From: Spiroplasma syrphidicola EA-1
GTDB lineage: Bacteria > Bacillota_I > Bacilli_A > Mycoplasmatales > Mycoplasmataceae
Reading direction: 5' to 3'
Assembly: GCF_000400955.1 (NCBI RefSeq)
Contig: NC_021284.1
Location: 992,001 to 1,056,000 of the forward strand
Length of the DNA: 64,000 nt
This document shows positions 45,347-58,057 of this stretch, one piece after another. Every line of letters begins with the position of its first letter. Within the stretch, counting starts at the first letter, position 1. Made by a program: the position numbers and the translations under genes. The notes beneath the pieces are model-generated. The model was not told where the DNA came from and searched no databases. It was given only the letters and a program-made list of their open reading frames with translations.

Positions 45347-47170
45347 TTATCCCAATGCATATTCAATCTGACTGTTACGAACAATTAATTGAATTGTTTG
45401 ACCAGGGCGAAACTGGGCTTGGTTATTGAAAATAAACTCACTTAAACTATCTACAACATGTTGTTCAATACTATTTAATAAGTCCCGTCCCCCTTTTTTA
45501 TCATCAGCATCTTGCATAATGATCGGTAACAGTTCATTAACATTCATAAATTCTAAATTTACTTTATATTTTTCTTTAACAGCAAATTGAATTGGTTTTA
45601 ATTTATGTAAAATTAAGGTTGCTTTGAAATGTTCATCTTTAATAAAGTTAAAAGGAACAATATTATTTCCAATTCTTCCTAATAATTCTGGTCGTTTTAA
45701 TTCGGTGCGGAAATGGTTAGATACTTTTTCAATAAATTGTTTTTGAATTTCCGAAAATGGTAACTTATCGTCAACTTCACTAGCACCAATATTTGAAGTG
45801 AAAATAATAAACGAATCCGAAAAACTAACTGTTTGACCCTTATTATCTGTTAAACGGCCATCTTCTAAAATTTGTAAAAACTTATCTAAAATTCGGGGGT
45901 GAGCTTTTTCAATTTCATCAAATAGTAAAACACTAAAAGGTTTTTCCTTAATGGCATTAGTTAATTGCCCCCCTTCTTCATATCCAACATAACCGGGAGG
46001 TGCTCCAATTAATTTTTGATCACTAGCTTCTTGATTATATTCTGACATATCAAAACGGATACAATTTTTTTCATCCCCAAATAAGAATTTTGCTAACGCT
46101 TTTGCTAATTCCGTTTTCCCAACTCCAGTTGGCCCAACAAAAAATAATGTTCCTTTGGGTTTTGTTCGGCGAGCTGAATATTGAACCCCAGATAGGCCTG
46201 TAAAGGCTTTATAGACAACTTTTTTAACCTTATCAATGGCATGGTCTTGACCAATTACCCGTTTTTTTAACTCCTCATTAATTGTTGCCAATTTTTGATA
46301 ATTCATTTCTTCTCATGGAGATACTTTTTCCCCATACTGATATGAATTTAATAGTTTTTCAAATGGTAAACGTTCTGGAATATTATTTGAGTATTTAATT
46401 AATTGATAAACTTCTTTTAAGGTTCATCCTTCCATTGTGTCGTAGATATCTTGTAATTTTAAAAGATCTTGGTTTAAGTCTTCGGTAATTTTAAAGAAGT
46501 TTTTATTTGTTAAAATAAATTTTTCCCGTTCTTCACGGTTTGGTTTACTTAATGTAATTGTTGTCACATCAGGATTATTTAAATAAAAAGAAGTTGGTAA
46601 TTTTCCGACATTATTCGTAATAAAAATTAATGCGGTATCAAAATCAATAATTTCTGATTGGTCAAACTTTTTATCACGAAAAGCTTTACTAATTGAAATC
46701 AAGTTAACGCGTTCTTCTTCACTTAAACTTTGTTCATTTGAAAATAAATAATCCGAGCAGTCAGCAATAAAAGCAACTTTTTGAGGACTAGTATCAAGCA
46801 TATTGCGGCGAACTATTGCAAAAAATTCGGCTAGGGATGTAAATTGGCCTTGTTGTTGGTTTTTATTCTCATTATTACTATTAATTAATTCTTGCCCAAA
46901 ATCATAAGCTTCTCCCGCTTGGTCTTTTTTCGGAGCATTTTTATCAACTAACGTTAATTGGCTAATATTACCTCCTGTTAAACCATCAATGCGATCTCAG
47001 GTAAAAACTTGGTTAAAACCACGTTCTTGCAATAATAATTTGACCTTATCTTTAATCCCCAGATAAGTATTTTTATTTTCATAAATATCATTAACATTAC
47101 CCTCAACAATTACGCAGCGCTTAATTCCGACTTGATTTTTTAATTTATCTAAATTACTTTTAACACTCAT
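45347..47170 (-). CDS. AAA+ ATPase with ClpB/ClpA-like second module
   Basis: A 607-residue protein. The C-terminal half is a full Clp D2-type AAA+ module: Walker A GPTGVGKT (346-353), pore loop GYVGYEEGG, Walker B VLLFDEIEKAHP (Asp418-Glu419), sensor and arginine region RPELLGRI, and sensor-2 KGGRDLLN. The N-terminal half begins KRCVIVEGNVNDIYENKNTY. It resembles an AAA domain without a Walker A (ALIFITNNVGKLP), so it is probably structural. No Clp N-domain, coiled-coil middle domain or ClpP loop is seen, so it is unlikely to be a normal ClpB. It probably remodels a partner encoded in this operon. Confidence 0.85.
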
Positions 47171-47238
47171 TTGCTATTCCTCACTTTATTTTCTTTTATA
47201 TATTATAATTTTTTTTCGAAATAATTAAAACCTTTCCC

Positions 47239-48336
47239 CTATTTTTTATCGGTTTTCGGCTTAACAGCCATTTTAGCTTGATTCATAATTTTATCCGGAT
47301 TTAAATAAACCTTATTTTGCTCTTTTGATAATGACACATCATACATTGAAAGATCATTAACAAATGGTTGTTCATCAATATCATGGGCATGACCTTCATA
47401 ACCTTCAAATTTATAGGTAAAACGGCCATCAAGATAAACTTTGAAAATTGCTTCTTCACCAGTTACTTTTTTAGCATACAAAATAACAACTTTATCTTCA
47501 TTTTCTTTAACAAGGCGAATGTCATTTGCATCAACAAGAAAACCGCGATTTTTAATTGCTTGTAAAATTGAACTAATTGCATGTTTTCGCGCTGATTCAT
47601 CCAATTGCTTATTAATAATTTTCTGTTGTAATTTTAACGCCGTTGCTGCTAATTCGTCTTGACTGTTAAAATCTTGCTGATTAAATTGCTCTAAATCTTC
47701 AATTAATTCCGCTTTAACAAATTTATCCTCGGCAATTTGTTGATTAAAATTACCCAAATATTGTAATTTAACAAATTCTTGCGACATTTGGAAGTTACTA
47801 ATTTCTGTTTTAACAACTTCGGCAATTTCGGCAGGGGTAAAATTAATTAATTTTGCCCGGTTGTTTTTAAAAAAAGTTAAAACAATTGCTTTTGAATTAC
47901 TATCACTAACAGAAGCCACTAATTCTTGTTCTAATTGATCTAAATTAAGATTAGTACGCTGTTGAAGATTTGTTAACCGTGCTCTTGTTTCATCTTCAAC
48001 AACACGAATTTTTAGATTTTCAATATTTTGCTGAATTTCTGCTAACCGTAAAGTTTTTTGTTCTAAAAAAAAGTTAACCCGTTTCGCTAATTCTAAGTCA
48101 ACATGACTGACTTTGGAAAATTCTTGCACTAATTCATTTTCTAATAAATCACGGTGAATTAAGTCTAATTCTGCTAAATACCCTTCAATTTCTTGACAAT
48201 TTAAGCCACTAACATCAATACTTTGTAGTTGGGTTAACAGTTGTGCTAAGTTTTCTTTAATAAAATTAATATTAATTCCTAATCGTTCGATTTTTTTCTG
48301 GTAATTATACATTACCTGTTCAACACTCATACTCAT
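47239..48336 (-). CDS. Coiled-coil protein of unknown function in the helicase/AAA+ operon
   Basis: A 365-residue protein with no TGA codon. Residues about 1-250 are strongly helical with coiled-coil heptads (EQKTLRLAEIQQNIENLKIRV region). The last 110 residues look globular, with beta strands (EDKVVILYAKKVTGEEAIFKVYLDGRFTYKFEG), resembling a small wedge-like domain, and a Lys-rich end. It begins MSMSVEQVMYNYQKK with its ATG overlapping the previous stop by one base. Not recognised. The coiled coil suggests an adaptor between the AAA+ ATPase and the neighbouring large proteins. Confidence 0.75.
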   Translation of the reverse strand: MSMSVEQVMYNYQKKIERLGININFIKENLAQLLTQLQSIDVSGLNCQEIEGYLAELDLIHRDLLENELVQEFSKVSHVDLELAKRVNFFLEQKTLRLAEIQQNIENLKIRVVEDETRARLTNLQQRTNLNLDQLEQELVASVSDSNSKAIVLTFFKNNRAKLINFTPAEIAEVVKTEISNFQMSQEFVKLQYLGNFNQQIAEDKFVKAELIEDLEQFNQQDFNSQDELAATALKLQQKIINKQLDESARKHAISSILQAIKNRGFLVDANDIRLVKENEDKVVILYAKKVTGEEAIFKVYLDGRFTYKFEGYEGHAHDIDEQPFVNDLSMYDVSLSKEQNKVYLNPDKIMNQAKMAVKPKTDKK

Positions 48337-50705
48337 TATTTAAACACCTCTTTGATTTCTTGATATCATTTATTAATTAAGTCCCGATTTTTGGCTGGAA
48401 CAACTTCATTACGTCCTTGGTCACAATATAGATAAAGTTTTAATTCTTCATACAAATCAATAATTCTTTTTGCTTGCTCTTTTGACCCTTCTTTTTTTAA
48501 AATAAATAATTTTTCATTTAAATATTTAACACCCTGCATTTTATTTTTTAAGATATGATCAAGCTTTTCTTCTAATAGATTAGCCAAATATAAGGCTGCT
48601 CTTCCTCAAGTGCCAGCATCTAAATACTCTTGAAATTTCGCCTCGGAATTAAACATGTTTTCATATTTAATTGTTCGGAACTTGTACTCTAATTTTGAAA
48701 GGGCATGTAATAACTGCAACGATAAGTCAAAACTTGTTTCAAAATGACTAAAGCGTTCAATAATAACATTGACAAAAGACCAAATTGTTGGCCAATAGCG
48801 CTGGATATTATTAATATCACGGCGGTTCATTTCCCCAAAATATTTTAAATAGTCGGCGGTAAAACTATATAAATAATTTAATAATTGCACATCCCCACTT
48901 GGTTGACGATATTTATTAAAATATTGTTCAATATTATCAACACTAAGAGCAAATAAAACTTTGTTTAAAACATGGAAAAGATTTTGATTCCAAATTTTTT
49001 CTAAAACAAGTGGATCACACTGCGCTGATAATTCTAGTAATTCTTCTAACGAAACATTATTTTTATTATAATATTTTTGTAAAATTGCGAGGATTTCTTT
49101 TGCTGGCAAAATATTTTGCTGACTTAAAATTCGATAGGCTTCAATAATATTACTACTTGTTGTTGCCATTTGCTCTAATAAATTTAACAACGCCGAATGA
49201 ATTAAATTTTGATAATTTGGTTTTTGCTGGAATGCTTTTGTTTTTTCCTGCCAACTTTGTAAAAAGCCAACTTTATTTGAATAATCACTTCCCACAACAA
49301 TTTTGATAAATCCTAACATTGCTTCTTCACTATCATTTAATAAATCTAGTAAATAAATAAAAGTTAAAATAAGGTCATCTTGTTTTTGGTCAGCTAATTC
49401 TTCCCATTTGCTAATTAAGTATTTGCTCTGTTCCATTAACTGTTTAGAAATTGTTTTATAAATTCCAGCCCCATAATCATCTTGATATTTATTAACTAAC
49501 GTTAAATTTTTATTATAAGTAATTAAATCTAACTTTTGAAAATTATAAACTTCTGATTGCTGTTTATAATTGGCAAAAAGAATTAAAAACTCTTTTGCTA
49601 GATTAAAATCATTTGTGGCAAAGCGAAAGATAGGTAAAGACCCCGATAAATCAGTTAAAGTTGTTTTCTTATCGTTATTAACTAAAATCAAACAATTAAA
49701 ATTATTTAAGTGATAGTATTTTTGTGCTAAAAGTTTTTCTTCTTTTAAAAGATCATTGTTGACAATTACAATCTTTGCGTTTACCAACATTGGATTAATC
49801 ATTCGTGGGTCTTGATAATAATCTGTTTCAAAAGCACTAGCTGGAATTTGACGATTAGATAATGTAAAGTCCTGTTTTAAATCAAAATTAATTGTGTTGA
49901 TAAAAATTGTTGTAATTTTTTCGCGAAGTTGTTGATTACTATCAATTAAATTTTGAATTTGCAAATTATTAACATGCATCTTAAGATCTTTAAAAGTTGT
50001 TAAGGTTAAATTAACTTCAACGACTTCATATCCAGGAACAGTGTACAGTCCTAAATCAAAATCTGATTGTGAAGTAGTTAAATGTTCTTTCCCAATTCGC
50101 AAACTATTAAAAATTGTGTCTTTATTAAAGTTAAAAAGGCTTTGGCCACTTAATTTAACTGTTTCTAAAACATTTAGCAAATCATTACTATTAATTTTTG
50201 CGACTGTTGGTGAGGTAATTGTTAACTGTTCATCTTTCACAGTTGCTATTAAAGCTAACTGGGGTGGGGCAATTATTATTTCGCCACTAAAATCGTCAAT
50301 TAAAAACTCAATTGCTATTTCTTTTTGTTGATTTTTTCCAATTAAAAAACCTTTTTCTAATGTCTCTAAGCCTGCTGGAGAAATGTGAAATATGCCAATC
50401 GCACTATCAATTCAATCTGTTTTATTATAACTTGCTGACAGATAGTTAAATGAAGTTTGGGTATTAATTTCAATGATTTCTTCTTTTTCAATTAAATCTT
50501 TTAAGCACTCCTGATAAATTCGTAAATCTTGGAGTTGTAATTCTTGCTGTAAAATATCTTTTAACGAAGCATTTTTATCCGGATAATTTGCAATTGCATT
50601 TAAAATTAAATACTGAAAAAAAGATGGCCGTTTTGGTGTTTGATAACCAACCATGACTGATAGTTTTCTTCATTTTTTAAATATTTTAACGACCCCTATT
50701 TTCAT
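48336..50705 (-). CDS. Uncharacterised 789-residue protein in the helicase/AAA+ operon
   Basis: Three segments that look separate under the standard code join through TGA Trp codons into one frame from ATG 50705 (MKIGVVKIFKKWRKLSVMVG, AAAGGAG upstream). Residues about 18-120 resemble a winged-helix arrangement (helices PSFFQYLILNAIANYPD and DILQQELQLQDLRIYQECLK, then strands). The middle has a beta-rich region around ITSPTVAKINSNDLL, and the long C-terminal part is all-helical. No catalytic motif was found. It starts 4 bp after the helicase stop and overlaps the coiled-coil gene by one base. A DNA-binding or scaffold part of a complex is an inference. Confidence 0.75.
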
Positions 50706-50709
50706 GTCC

Positions 50710-53700
50710 TTACTCCTTTACATTTTCACAAATATCTTCAGCTGTTCAGACACTTCCAAATGTCCGAATAATCTTAATAATCTCATCATAAACTCGTGTT
50801 AATTTTGTTATTGTTGGATTCATTACTGTTGGAATTTCAACTTCAATATTAGCAAAGAAATTAATTGACCCAATAATTACAAGCATATTTTTAGCCCGGG
50901 AAAAAGCAACATTTAAACGCTCATATTTTTGAACAAATTCCTTATTTGCGCGAGCTTGATTTTTTGGATGGCGGACAGTATTAACAATTACAATATCACT
51001 TTCCCGCCCTTGATAATCATCAACCGTTGAAATTTCTAAACTAATATTTTTTAGTTTAACCGCTTGTAATGCCTTGCGTAGTTTCTTAACGTGTAAACCA
51101 TAAAAACTAATCACAGCAACATTTGGTTTATGAGCTAACTTAACTGGTAAAGCCCCATAACCTTGATCAATTAATTTTAATGTTGCTATTGTTAATTCGA
51201 TTTCTAGCCAGTTAAATAAACTTGTACTTCCTGCTTCCCCCTGTTCGTAAACTAATTCTTGATTTGTATCACGGGAAGAGTCTAGTCAGTAAATTGCCTT
51301 ATTAGCACTAAAAATAGTTTGTTGTTGCTTATTACCAACATTTAGATAATGCTGTTTTTGTAAGTTTTGATGGGTTGGATCTCCTAATTGTAATTGGTTT
51401 TCATAAAAGACATTAACGACTTTCATAATATCACCATGACTACGAAATTGTTCAACTAAAATCCCTTTAACAGAATCATCACATTGTGAAATCAACTTTT
51501 TAAACATTGATTGTGTTACTAATTGGGTAAAATCAAAGTAACTATAATTTTCATGATATAGTTCATTAATTTTATTGACATCACTTTCTTGGAATTGCAT
51601 CATTGGCGGTAATTGGCGATAATCTCCAACTAGAACAACAGCTTTACCATATACTAATGGCATTAAAATTTCCATTGGCGTTAATTTACTTACCTCATCA
51701 ATAATAACAACATCAAAACTAAAAGACTTAATATCAATATCACTAATATTGTAATCAGCTAAAATTTTATTTTTACTTTGTAAATAAATTTGATTTGAAG
51801 TAGCGGTCATTGCCACAACATTAACATTATTTTGTAAAAATTGATTAGCATAAATTTTTGTATCTTTTTCTAGCGCCGGAGTAAAAATATTATTATTAAA
51901 GTTTTCTCCCGTTAAAAATTGTGTCATTTGATAATTTCGGTCTAAAAAGTTAATCATATTATTAACAAACTTTCCTTTGGCAATTTTTTCTTTTTGAATT
52001 GTTTTAATTTCTTGGTCAAGGCTAACAATAATATCATCTAACTCATTAATCGTTGTTGTAATATCTTTAATATTTAACGTCATATTAAAAATCTGATTAA
52101 TATTATAAACAATATTTTCAACATCAACTTTTAACTGATTAATTTTTTGTTCTAAACCATTAAATTCCGTTTCTAAATAAGATAATTCTTGGTCAGTTTG
52201 ATTTTGTTCAGCTATTGTAATTAATTTTTCATTGTCACTAATTTGTTTTTGATATTTTGATTTCAAATCGATTAACCCCGTTTGTAATCCGGCCGTTTGT
52301 TGAAGATGAGCAACATTACCTTGTTTTAAACTAGCTTGTTTTTGCAAATTAATGATTGCTTCATTTAATGTTAATAATTCTGTCGCTCAATTATCATCAC
52401 GATAAGCAGGCTCAACTTGTTTCAACGCTAACAATTGTCCTTTTTTATCAGCAATTGCTGTGATTGTTTCTGGGTCTAAACTATCGGCTAATAATTGACG
52501 ATAGACTTCTGGAATTGAATAAGAAACATCAAAATCTAAATTTAGTTTTTCCTGGATTAAAGGTCCAAAATGTTGATTAAATAAAGTTGTTAAGTCATTA
52601 GTATTTTGGACATGACCATTTCACTCAGAATCTTTTAATAACTCTTGAAAATTATCAATGTTATTAATTTCTACTAATAATTTTTTATTATCATTTTTTA
52701 ATGTTAATAATTTTGTCAAATTTTCTTCTTGACTGGTTTTTAATCCCCTGATTTTAGTTTCTAATGTTTGATATTCGTTAAGTTCTTTTGCTAGCATTTT
52801 GGCATTCGCTTTTAAATTTTGTAAAGCTTCTTTTTGCGATTGATATTGGTCATCAATCCCTTCTCATTTTGTTAAATATTCCCGTGTTAAATAAGAATGC
52901 ATAAAACGATAGTTATTAAAAACAACACGATCAGGGTTAAAATCATTAAAACGATTCTTTTTCCGAACTTCTTCCCCCGTTAAGCGTAATGGCACAATTA
53001 AAGGAGACTTAAATAAACGAGTTAAAACATTATCAATCGCGGTATGATTTTGAGAAGAGATTAAAACTTTTTTATTTAATTTTGCATATTGATAAACTAA
53101 TTCGGCAATAAACTCTGTTTTCCCGGTTCCTGGCGGCCCTTGTAATAAAAAGATATCTTGGGAATTTAGGGCTTTAACAATTGCCGCTTTTTGACTGTTA
53201 TTCAAGTTCTTTGCCGCAAAAGTTAAATCCTTTTCTTGGATTAATTTATTACTAAATTTTAATTTTAAATCTTTAATATTAAAAAGATAATTTATTAAAT
53301 ACGGATTGGCAACATCATTACGAACTATTTTATCAATAATCATATTACTACGGCGAATTAGTGTTGATTCTCCTTTTCCAAGGTAACCAAGATAACCATA
53401 TTCAGGAACATTTTTTAATAGGAAATCATATTCATAATCATTTTCACTTTTAAATTCATAACAGACAATAACTGAATAGTAATTATTTAATTGTTCAGCT
53501 AAAATTTTGCCGACTGCTTTTAACTCATCAACTTGCCCTTGTAATGGTTGTTGGCTTTGAAAAATTGCCATTAAGTTCTGATAAACTTGCTGAGTATTTT
53601 GAACTGTTGTATCTTTTGCTAACGGCACAGCAAAGCCTAATTCAAAGCTCTCACTATTATCTTGGGCAAATGCTTCGTTAAAAGTAAAATTAAAAATTGA

Positions 53701-54603
53701 TAATAAATTATCATTACTATATTCTCGATTTAATTGCCAGTTTGTTAAACTTAGATTTGCTAATTTTTGTAAATCACTAATTTGTTCTGGTTGCTCAACT
53801 AATAAATCTAAAAAAACCACTGTTACTTCTTCAAAATTAGGATAAATTGCTAAACTTTGTTGTTGAAAAAGACTTTTTTTAACATATCAAAAATTGTTTT
53901 GGACAAAATGGGGATCATGAAATTGTTGATAGTTTTGATTACTACGAGGAATTTTAACATATTCAACTAATTGGCGTCCTAAGAAAATCGCGGCTTTTTT
54001 TCGTTTATAATCTAAATCTTGTTGCTGAAAATTTAAATACTTAAGCCATTCTTCTTTTTCATCTTGAAAATTAGAAACTAAGAACTTCATTTTGCTCATA
54101 ATATCTGACCCAAAAATTGTCCGGATTTTTGCTTCATTATGATTAAAGTTATCACTAACTTCTAAAACAACATCTTGGGCTGGCGTTTCAAAATCTTGAG
54201 CTGTTTTTTCCATTCCTGTTAAAAAAATATTTTTAACATTAACAATTCCCAAAGCTGGGTCGATATCCCCTAATACTGTTAATGATAAATTAGGGTCAAT
54301 TAATTCATTTAAAAATGTAATTGATTTAAAGCGGATTAAAACATCATATAAGGTTTTTTCTTTCCCGCTTTTATCTTTTTTAATTTTTGCTTGATCATTA
54401 ATTAAACAAACAAAAAAATCAGCTAAACAAATATGTTTTTTAAAAAACCCATATAAATCCTTAATCGTTTTAATATTTTCTAATTTTAAATTCTGGACAT
54501 CTTCATCTGTGAACTTATTTTTGCCATTTGTTAGCAAATAAAAATTTAGCAATAATGCTTTGCCATTATAATTATTACCGTTAATGATAAAATCATTGAC
54601 CAA
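50710..54603 (-). CDS. SF1 (Upf1-like) helicase with large coiled-coil insertion
   Basis: A 1297-residue protein. Motif I GPPGTGKT lies at 489-496, motif II VVIIDEVSK at about 969-970, then GDYRQLPPMM, VEQFRSHGDI, STVDDYQGRESDIVIVNT and LNVAFSRAKNMLVI, the complete SF1 set of the AAA_11/AAA_12 type. Some 470 residues between motifs I and II form a coiled-coil insertion rich in Gln, Glu and Leu. The first 480 residues are unassigned. The start is TTG at 54603 with GAGGGTGG 6 bp upstream. It is the first gene of a five-gene operon, and many Trp codons are TGA. Nucleic-acid unwinding is secure; DNA or RNA preference is not. Confidence 0.9.
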
Positions 54604-54683
54604 AATAATCCACCCTCTTTACTACTCTTATCTCTATTATTATACTAAACTTACCTCTAATAACCAATAAAAGAGGATAAATA

Positions 54684-54712
54684 AAAAAAGTACAATTAAA
54701 CTGTACTTTTTT
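54684..54712 (-). terminator. Terminator of the rplM-rpsI operon
   Basis: AAAAAAGTACA/TGTACTTTTTT stem with a 7-nt loop, 8 bp after the rpsI stop. Confidence 0.82.
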
Positions 54713-54720
54713 AACAATAT

Positions 54721-55122
54721 CTAACGTTTTGAATATTGTGGTGCACGACGCGCTCCACGTAATCCATATTTTTTACGTTCTTTAATGCGTGAATCACGCG
54801 TTAACATTCCCGCATGTCTTAATAGGACTTTGTAATCTTGTGACGCCTCAACTAGGGCTCTTGCGATTCCTAATCTTGTTGCCCCTGCTTGTCCAGTAAA
54901 TCCACCACCTGCTACCTTAACTGTAATGTCAAATTCTTCTCTTACCCCAGTGATTTGTAAAGGTTGTTCCAAATCTTGCACTAATGTTGCATATGGGAAG
55001 AACTCTAAAGCTGGTTTCCCATTAACAACGATATTTCCTTTTCCAGGAGTTAACACAACTTGTGCAACTGAAGTTTTTCTTCTTCCAGTTCCACGATAAA
55101 TAACTTCTTGTTTTTTTGCCAT
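54721..55122 (-). CDS. rpsI: 30S ribosomal protein S9
   Basis: S9 reaches the P-site tRNA with its C-terminal tail. The 133-residue protein has [14 protein letters not shown], the [19 protein letters not shown] block and the basic tail RAPQYSKR that ends in the universal SKR. It starts 12 bp after rplM, with AAAGGAGTATAAG upstream. Confidence 0.98.
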   Translation of the reverse strand: MAKKQEVIYRGTGRRKTSVAQVVLTPGKGNIVVNGKPALEFFPYATLVQDLEQPLQITGVREEFDITVKVAGGGFTGQAGATRLGIARALVEASQDYKVLLRHAGMLTRDSRIKERKKYGLRGARRAPQYSKR

Positions 55123-55134
55123 CTTATACTCCTT

Positions 55135-55575
55135 TTATTTCCCAGCAAGCTCTAACTTTTCTGGTTTTTGTGCTTCATGTGGATGTTCTGATCCAGCATA
55201 AACAAATAAATTACGGAATAATTGACTTCCTAATTTATTTTTTGGTAACATTCCTTTAATTGCATGTTCAACTGGATAAATTGGTTTTTTCTTTAACATA
55301 TCATGGGCAGTTGTACGACTCAATCCACCTGGGTGTTGTGAGTGTTTATAGTAGATTTTCCCTTGTAATTTATTACCAGTAAAGATAACTTTATCAGCAT
55401 TAATAATAATTACATTATCACCACAGTCAACGTGTGGTGTATAAGCCGGTTTGTTTTTACCTTTTAATATCATTGCAACTTGCGTTGCTAAACGTCCTAA
55501 AATAAGACCTTGCGCATCAATAACATATCATTTTTTATCAACATTAGCTGAATTTAAAACGGTTGTTTGTCTCAT
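55135..55575 (-). CDS. rplM: 50S ribosomal protein L13
   Basis: An early-assembly protein of the large subunit. The 146-residue protein starts at ATG 55575 ([20 protein letters not shown]) behind GGAGGC. Codon 16 is TGA, so a standard-code start would be about 34 residues too late. It contains [24 protein letters not shown] and the family signature [20 protein letters not shown]. It heads the rplM-rpsI pair. Confidence 0.98.
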
Positions 55576-55826
55576 GCATTTTGCCTCCTAACACTATTCC
55601 GTACCAGGGTTTAATGTATAAAGCATATATATTATAACCAAAAGTAAATCGAGAATCAATAAAAATAACTTGGAATTATTGGAAATATCATCGCCGACAG
55701 CAGGAACTAGTATTACTATTCCTTATTTTTTAAGTAAATTTATGATAAGATGGTATTAATAACACTATACATTTTTATTAAATACCACTTAGCAATAAGA
55801 ATTTTAATGAAAGAGAGAGCAAATAT

Positions 55827-56711
55827 ATGCGTATATTCTTAAAAGTATTATCCCTGTCGGTGTTGTTTGCCAGTTATCCAATGACTTTAATAGGATGTGC
55901 CAATAATACGGATTATCGCGATGATCGTAGTTTTTTACAAAAAGAAGATGACAAGTATTTATCAAATAATCAATTAACCCTAAATTCGAAAAAACATGCC
56001 TTACTATTTGGTGTTGATGGGGTTCCTTACCAAAATATCAAGGAAAGCTTACCAACAGCTCAGGAAGTTGTTTTTAAAAGCAATTTTTATATTCAAAGTT
56101 ATGAAACAATCAAAGGATGAAAATCAATTTTTTGAGGTAATATTTTAGAAACCGGAACAAATGTTTTTGAATTAATTAAGAAAAATGATTCAACAATTAA
56201 AACAGCAATTGCTTTACAAGAACTAGGACCATGATATGTGGAAAACATTTTTAATGTTCCTTTACGAAATAACATTGATACAGTTATTGATGATGAAAAT
56301 TTTGATTATAACACTGTTGAAGCAATTAATTATTGAGCAGAAAAATTACTAGCAGATATTAATACTTTAACAACAGAAGGTAATAACTTTATTTTTGCTT
56401 ATAATGGTATTTTTGATTCCTTAAAACATAGTAACGTTCCAGATGATCATCCAATTATTAAAACATTACTTAGCCAATATGACAAAATTTGAACTAATGT
56501 TCTAAAAAATTTGCCAAAAGAAGATTGATTAATTATGAGTACAACTGATCATGGTCGTAATTTAGATGGTTTTAATCATAATAATAATCAAATTAGTTCC
56601 CACTTTTCTTGGCTTTTAGCTAACCATGATTTAAATGCTATTTTAGAACATAACTTTAGTAATTTCTATGACATCAGAACCGTTATTCTAAAATGACTGA
56701 TGACTAATTAA
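55827..56711 (+). CDS. Lipoprotein of the alkaline phosphatase/phosphodiesterase superfamily
   Basis: A 294-residue protein with a lipoprotein signal (MRIFLKVLSLSVLFASYPMT, then LIGC, Cys24). The superfamily metal-site pattern is visible: HALLFGVDGVPYQNI with Asp64 early, and MSTTDHGRNLDGFNHNN with the paired Asp-His late. The usual catalytic Ser/Thr position is less clear (PTAQEVVFKSNFYI). Type I phosphodiesterases and nucleotide pyrophosphatases share this layout, so a surface enzyme that releases phosphate from nucleotides or lipids is plausible. AAAGAGAGAGC precedes the ATG. Many TGA Trp. Confidence 0.72.
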
Positions 56712-56739
56712 AAAACTAGTTTAATTAAACTAGTTTTTT
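56710..56739. terminator. Bidirectional terminator between phosphatase-like gene and glyA
   Basis: Perfect palindrome AAAAAACTAGTTTAA and its complement between two convergent genes. Confidence 0.85.
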
Positions 56740-57973
56740 AATACTTAATATCATTATAAATTGGAAATTTTTCTAGCAAGGTTTTTACTGCTTGGCTATA
56801 TTTTATTAAACTTTCATCACTATGATCTTTTAATACCCCAACAATAATTTCTCCTAACTGTTGAAATTCTGCTGTTCCAAATCCTCTTGTTGTCATTGCT
56901 GGTGTTCCTAAGCGAATACCACTTGTTACAACTGGTGTTTCGGTATCAAATGGGATCATATTTTTATTACAAATAATTCCAATTTTTTGTAAAATTGCTT
57001 CAGCGTCTGCTCCGGAAAGACCAACACTTTTTTTGACATCAACCATTAATAAATGATTATCAGTTCCATTTGAAATTAAAGTAAAATTATTGTCTTGTAA
57101 TGTTTTAGCCAAAACTTTTGCATTATTAATAACATTTTGTTGATATGTTTTAAAGTCTGGGGCTAAAGCTTCAATAAAAGCCTGTGCTTTCGCCCCAATT
57201 ATGTGTTCTAATGGCCCCCCTTGGTTTCCAGGGAAGACAGCACTATCAATTTTTTTCGCTCATTTGGCTGTTGATAAAATTAAGCCCCCACGTGGGCCAC
57301 GTAACGTTTTATGCGTTGTTGACGTCACGACATCAGCATAAGGAATTGGGGACATATGTAAACCAGCCGCCACTAATCCGGCAATATGAGCCATATCAAC
57401 CATTAATAAAGCCCCAACACTATCAGCTATTTCGCGGAATTTTTTAAAATCAATTTCACGTGAATATGCACTAGCTCCCGCAACTATTAATTTTGGTTGT
57501 ACTACTTTCGCAATTTGAGCAATTTCATCATAATCTAATTCTTGGGTTGTCGGATTAACCCCATAACTATGAAATTCATATAAACGTCCTGAAAAATTTA
57601 CTTTATGTCCATGTGTTAAATGGCCACCAGCTGATAAATCCATTGCCAAAACTTTATCTCCTGGTTTTAGCATTGCATAATAAGCTGCCGTATTGGCTTG
57701 GCTCCCTGAATGGGGTTGGACATTAGCATGTTCAGCTTGAAACATTTCCTTTACCTTATCAATTGCTAATTGCTCAATTTTATCAATATATTCACAGCCC
57801 CCATAATAGCGATGAAAAGCATATCCTTCACTATATTTATTCGTTAAAATTGACCCAGCAATTTCTAAAACTGCTTCACTAACATAATTTTCTGAAGCAA
57901 TTAATTCAATATGATCTTGTTGGCGCTTTAATTCTAAATTCATTAATTCTTGTAATTGTTGATTTATTTTCAT
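56738..57973 (-). CDS. glyA: Serine hydroxymethyltransferase
   Basis: This PLP enzyme interconverts serine and glycine, charging THF with a one-carbon unit. The 411-residue protein has the PLP-Lys region [31 protein letters not shown] and [15 protein letters not shown]. One substrate-loop motif is unusual: [11 protein letters not shown] replaces the common EGYPGKRYYGG, though both tyrosines are kept. One TGA Trp at about 57260 joins the two halves. Next upstream is an ECF S-component that may import folate. Confidence 0.95.
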
Positions 57974-58057
57974 AATCTTCCTCCGTTCTTATTTCTTTCT
58001 AAAATAATTGTACTATTAAATAAAAAATTAAAATAATCCTTTTGAAACTATTTTAAT

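Noticed and set aside
45347-47170. ClpB chaperone
   Set aside because: Only the second AAA+ module is complete. The Clp N-domain and coiled-coil middle domain are missing and the protein is about 250 residues too short.
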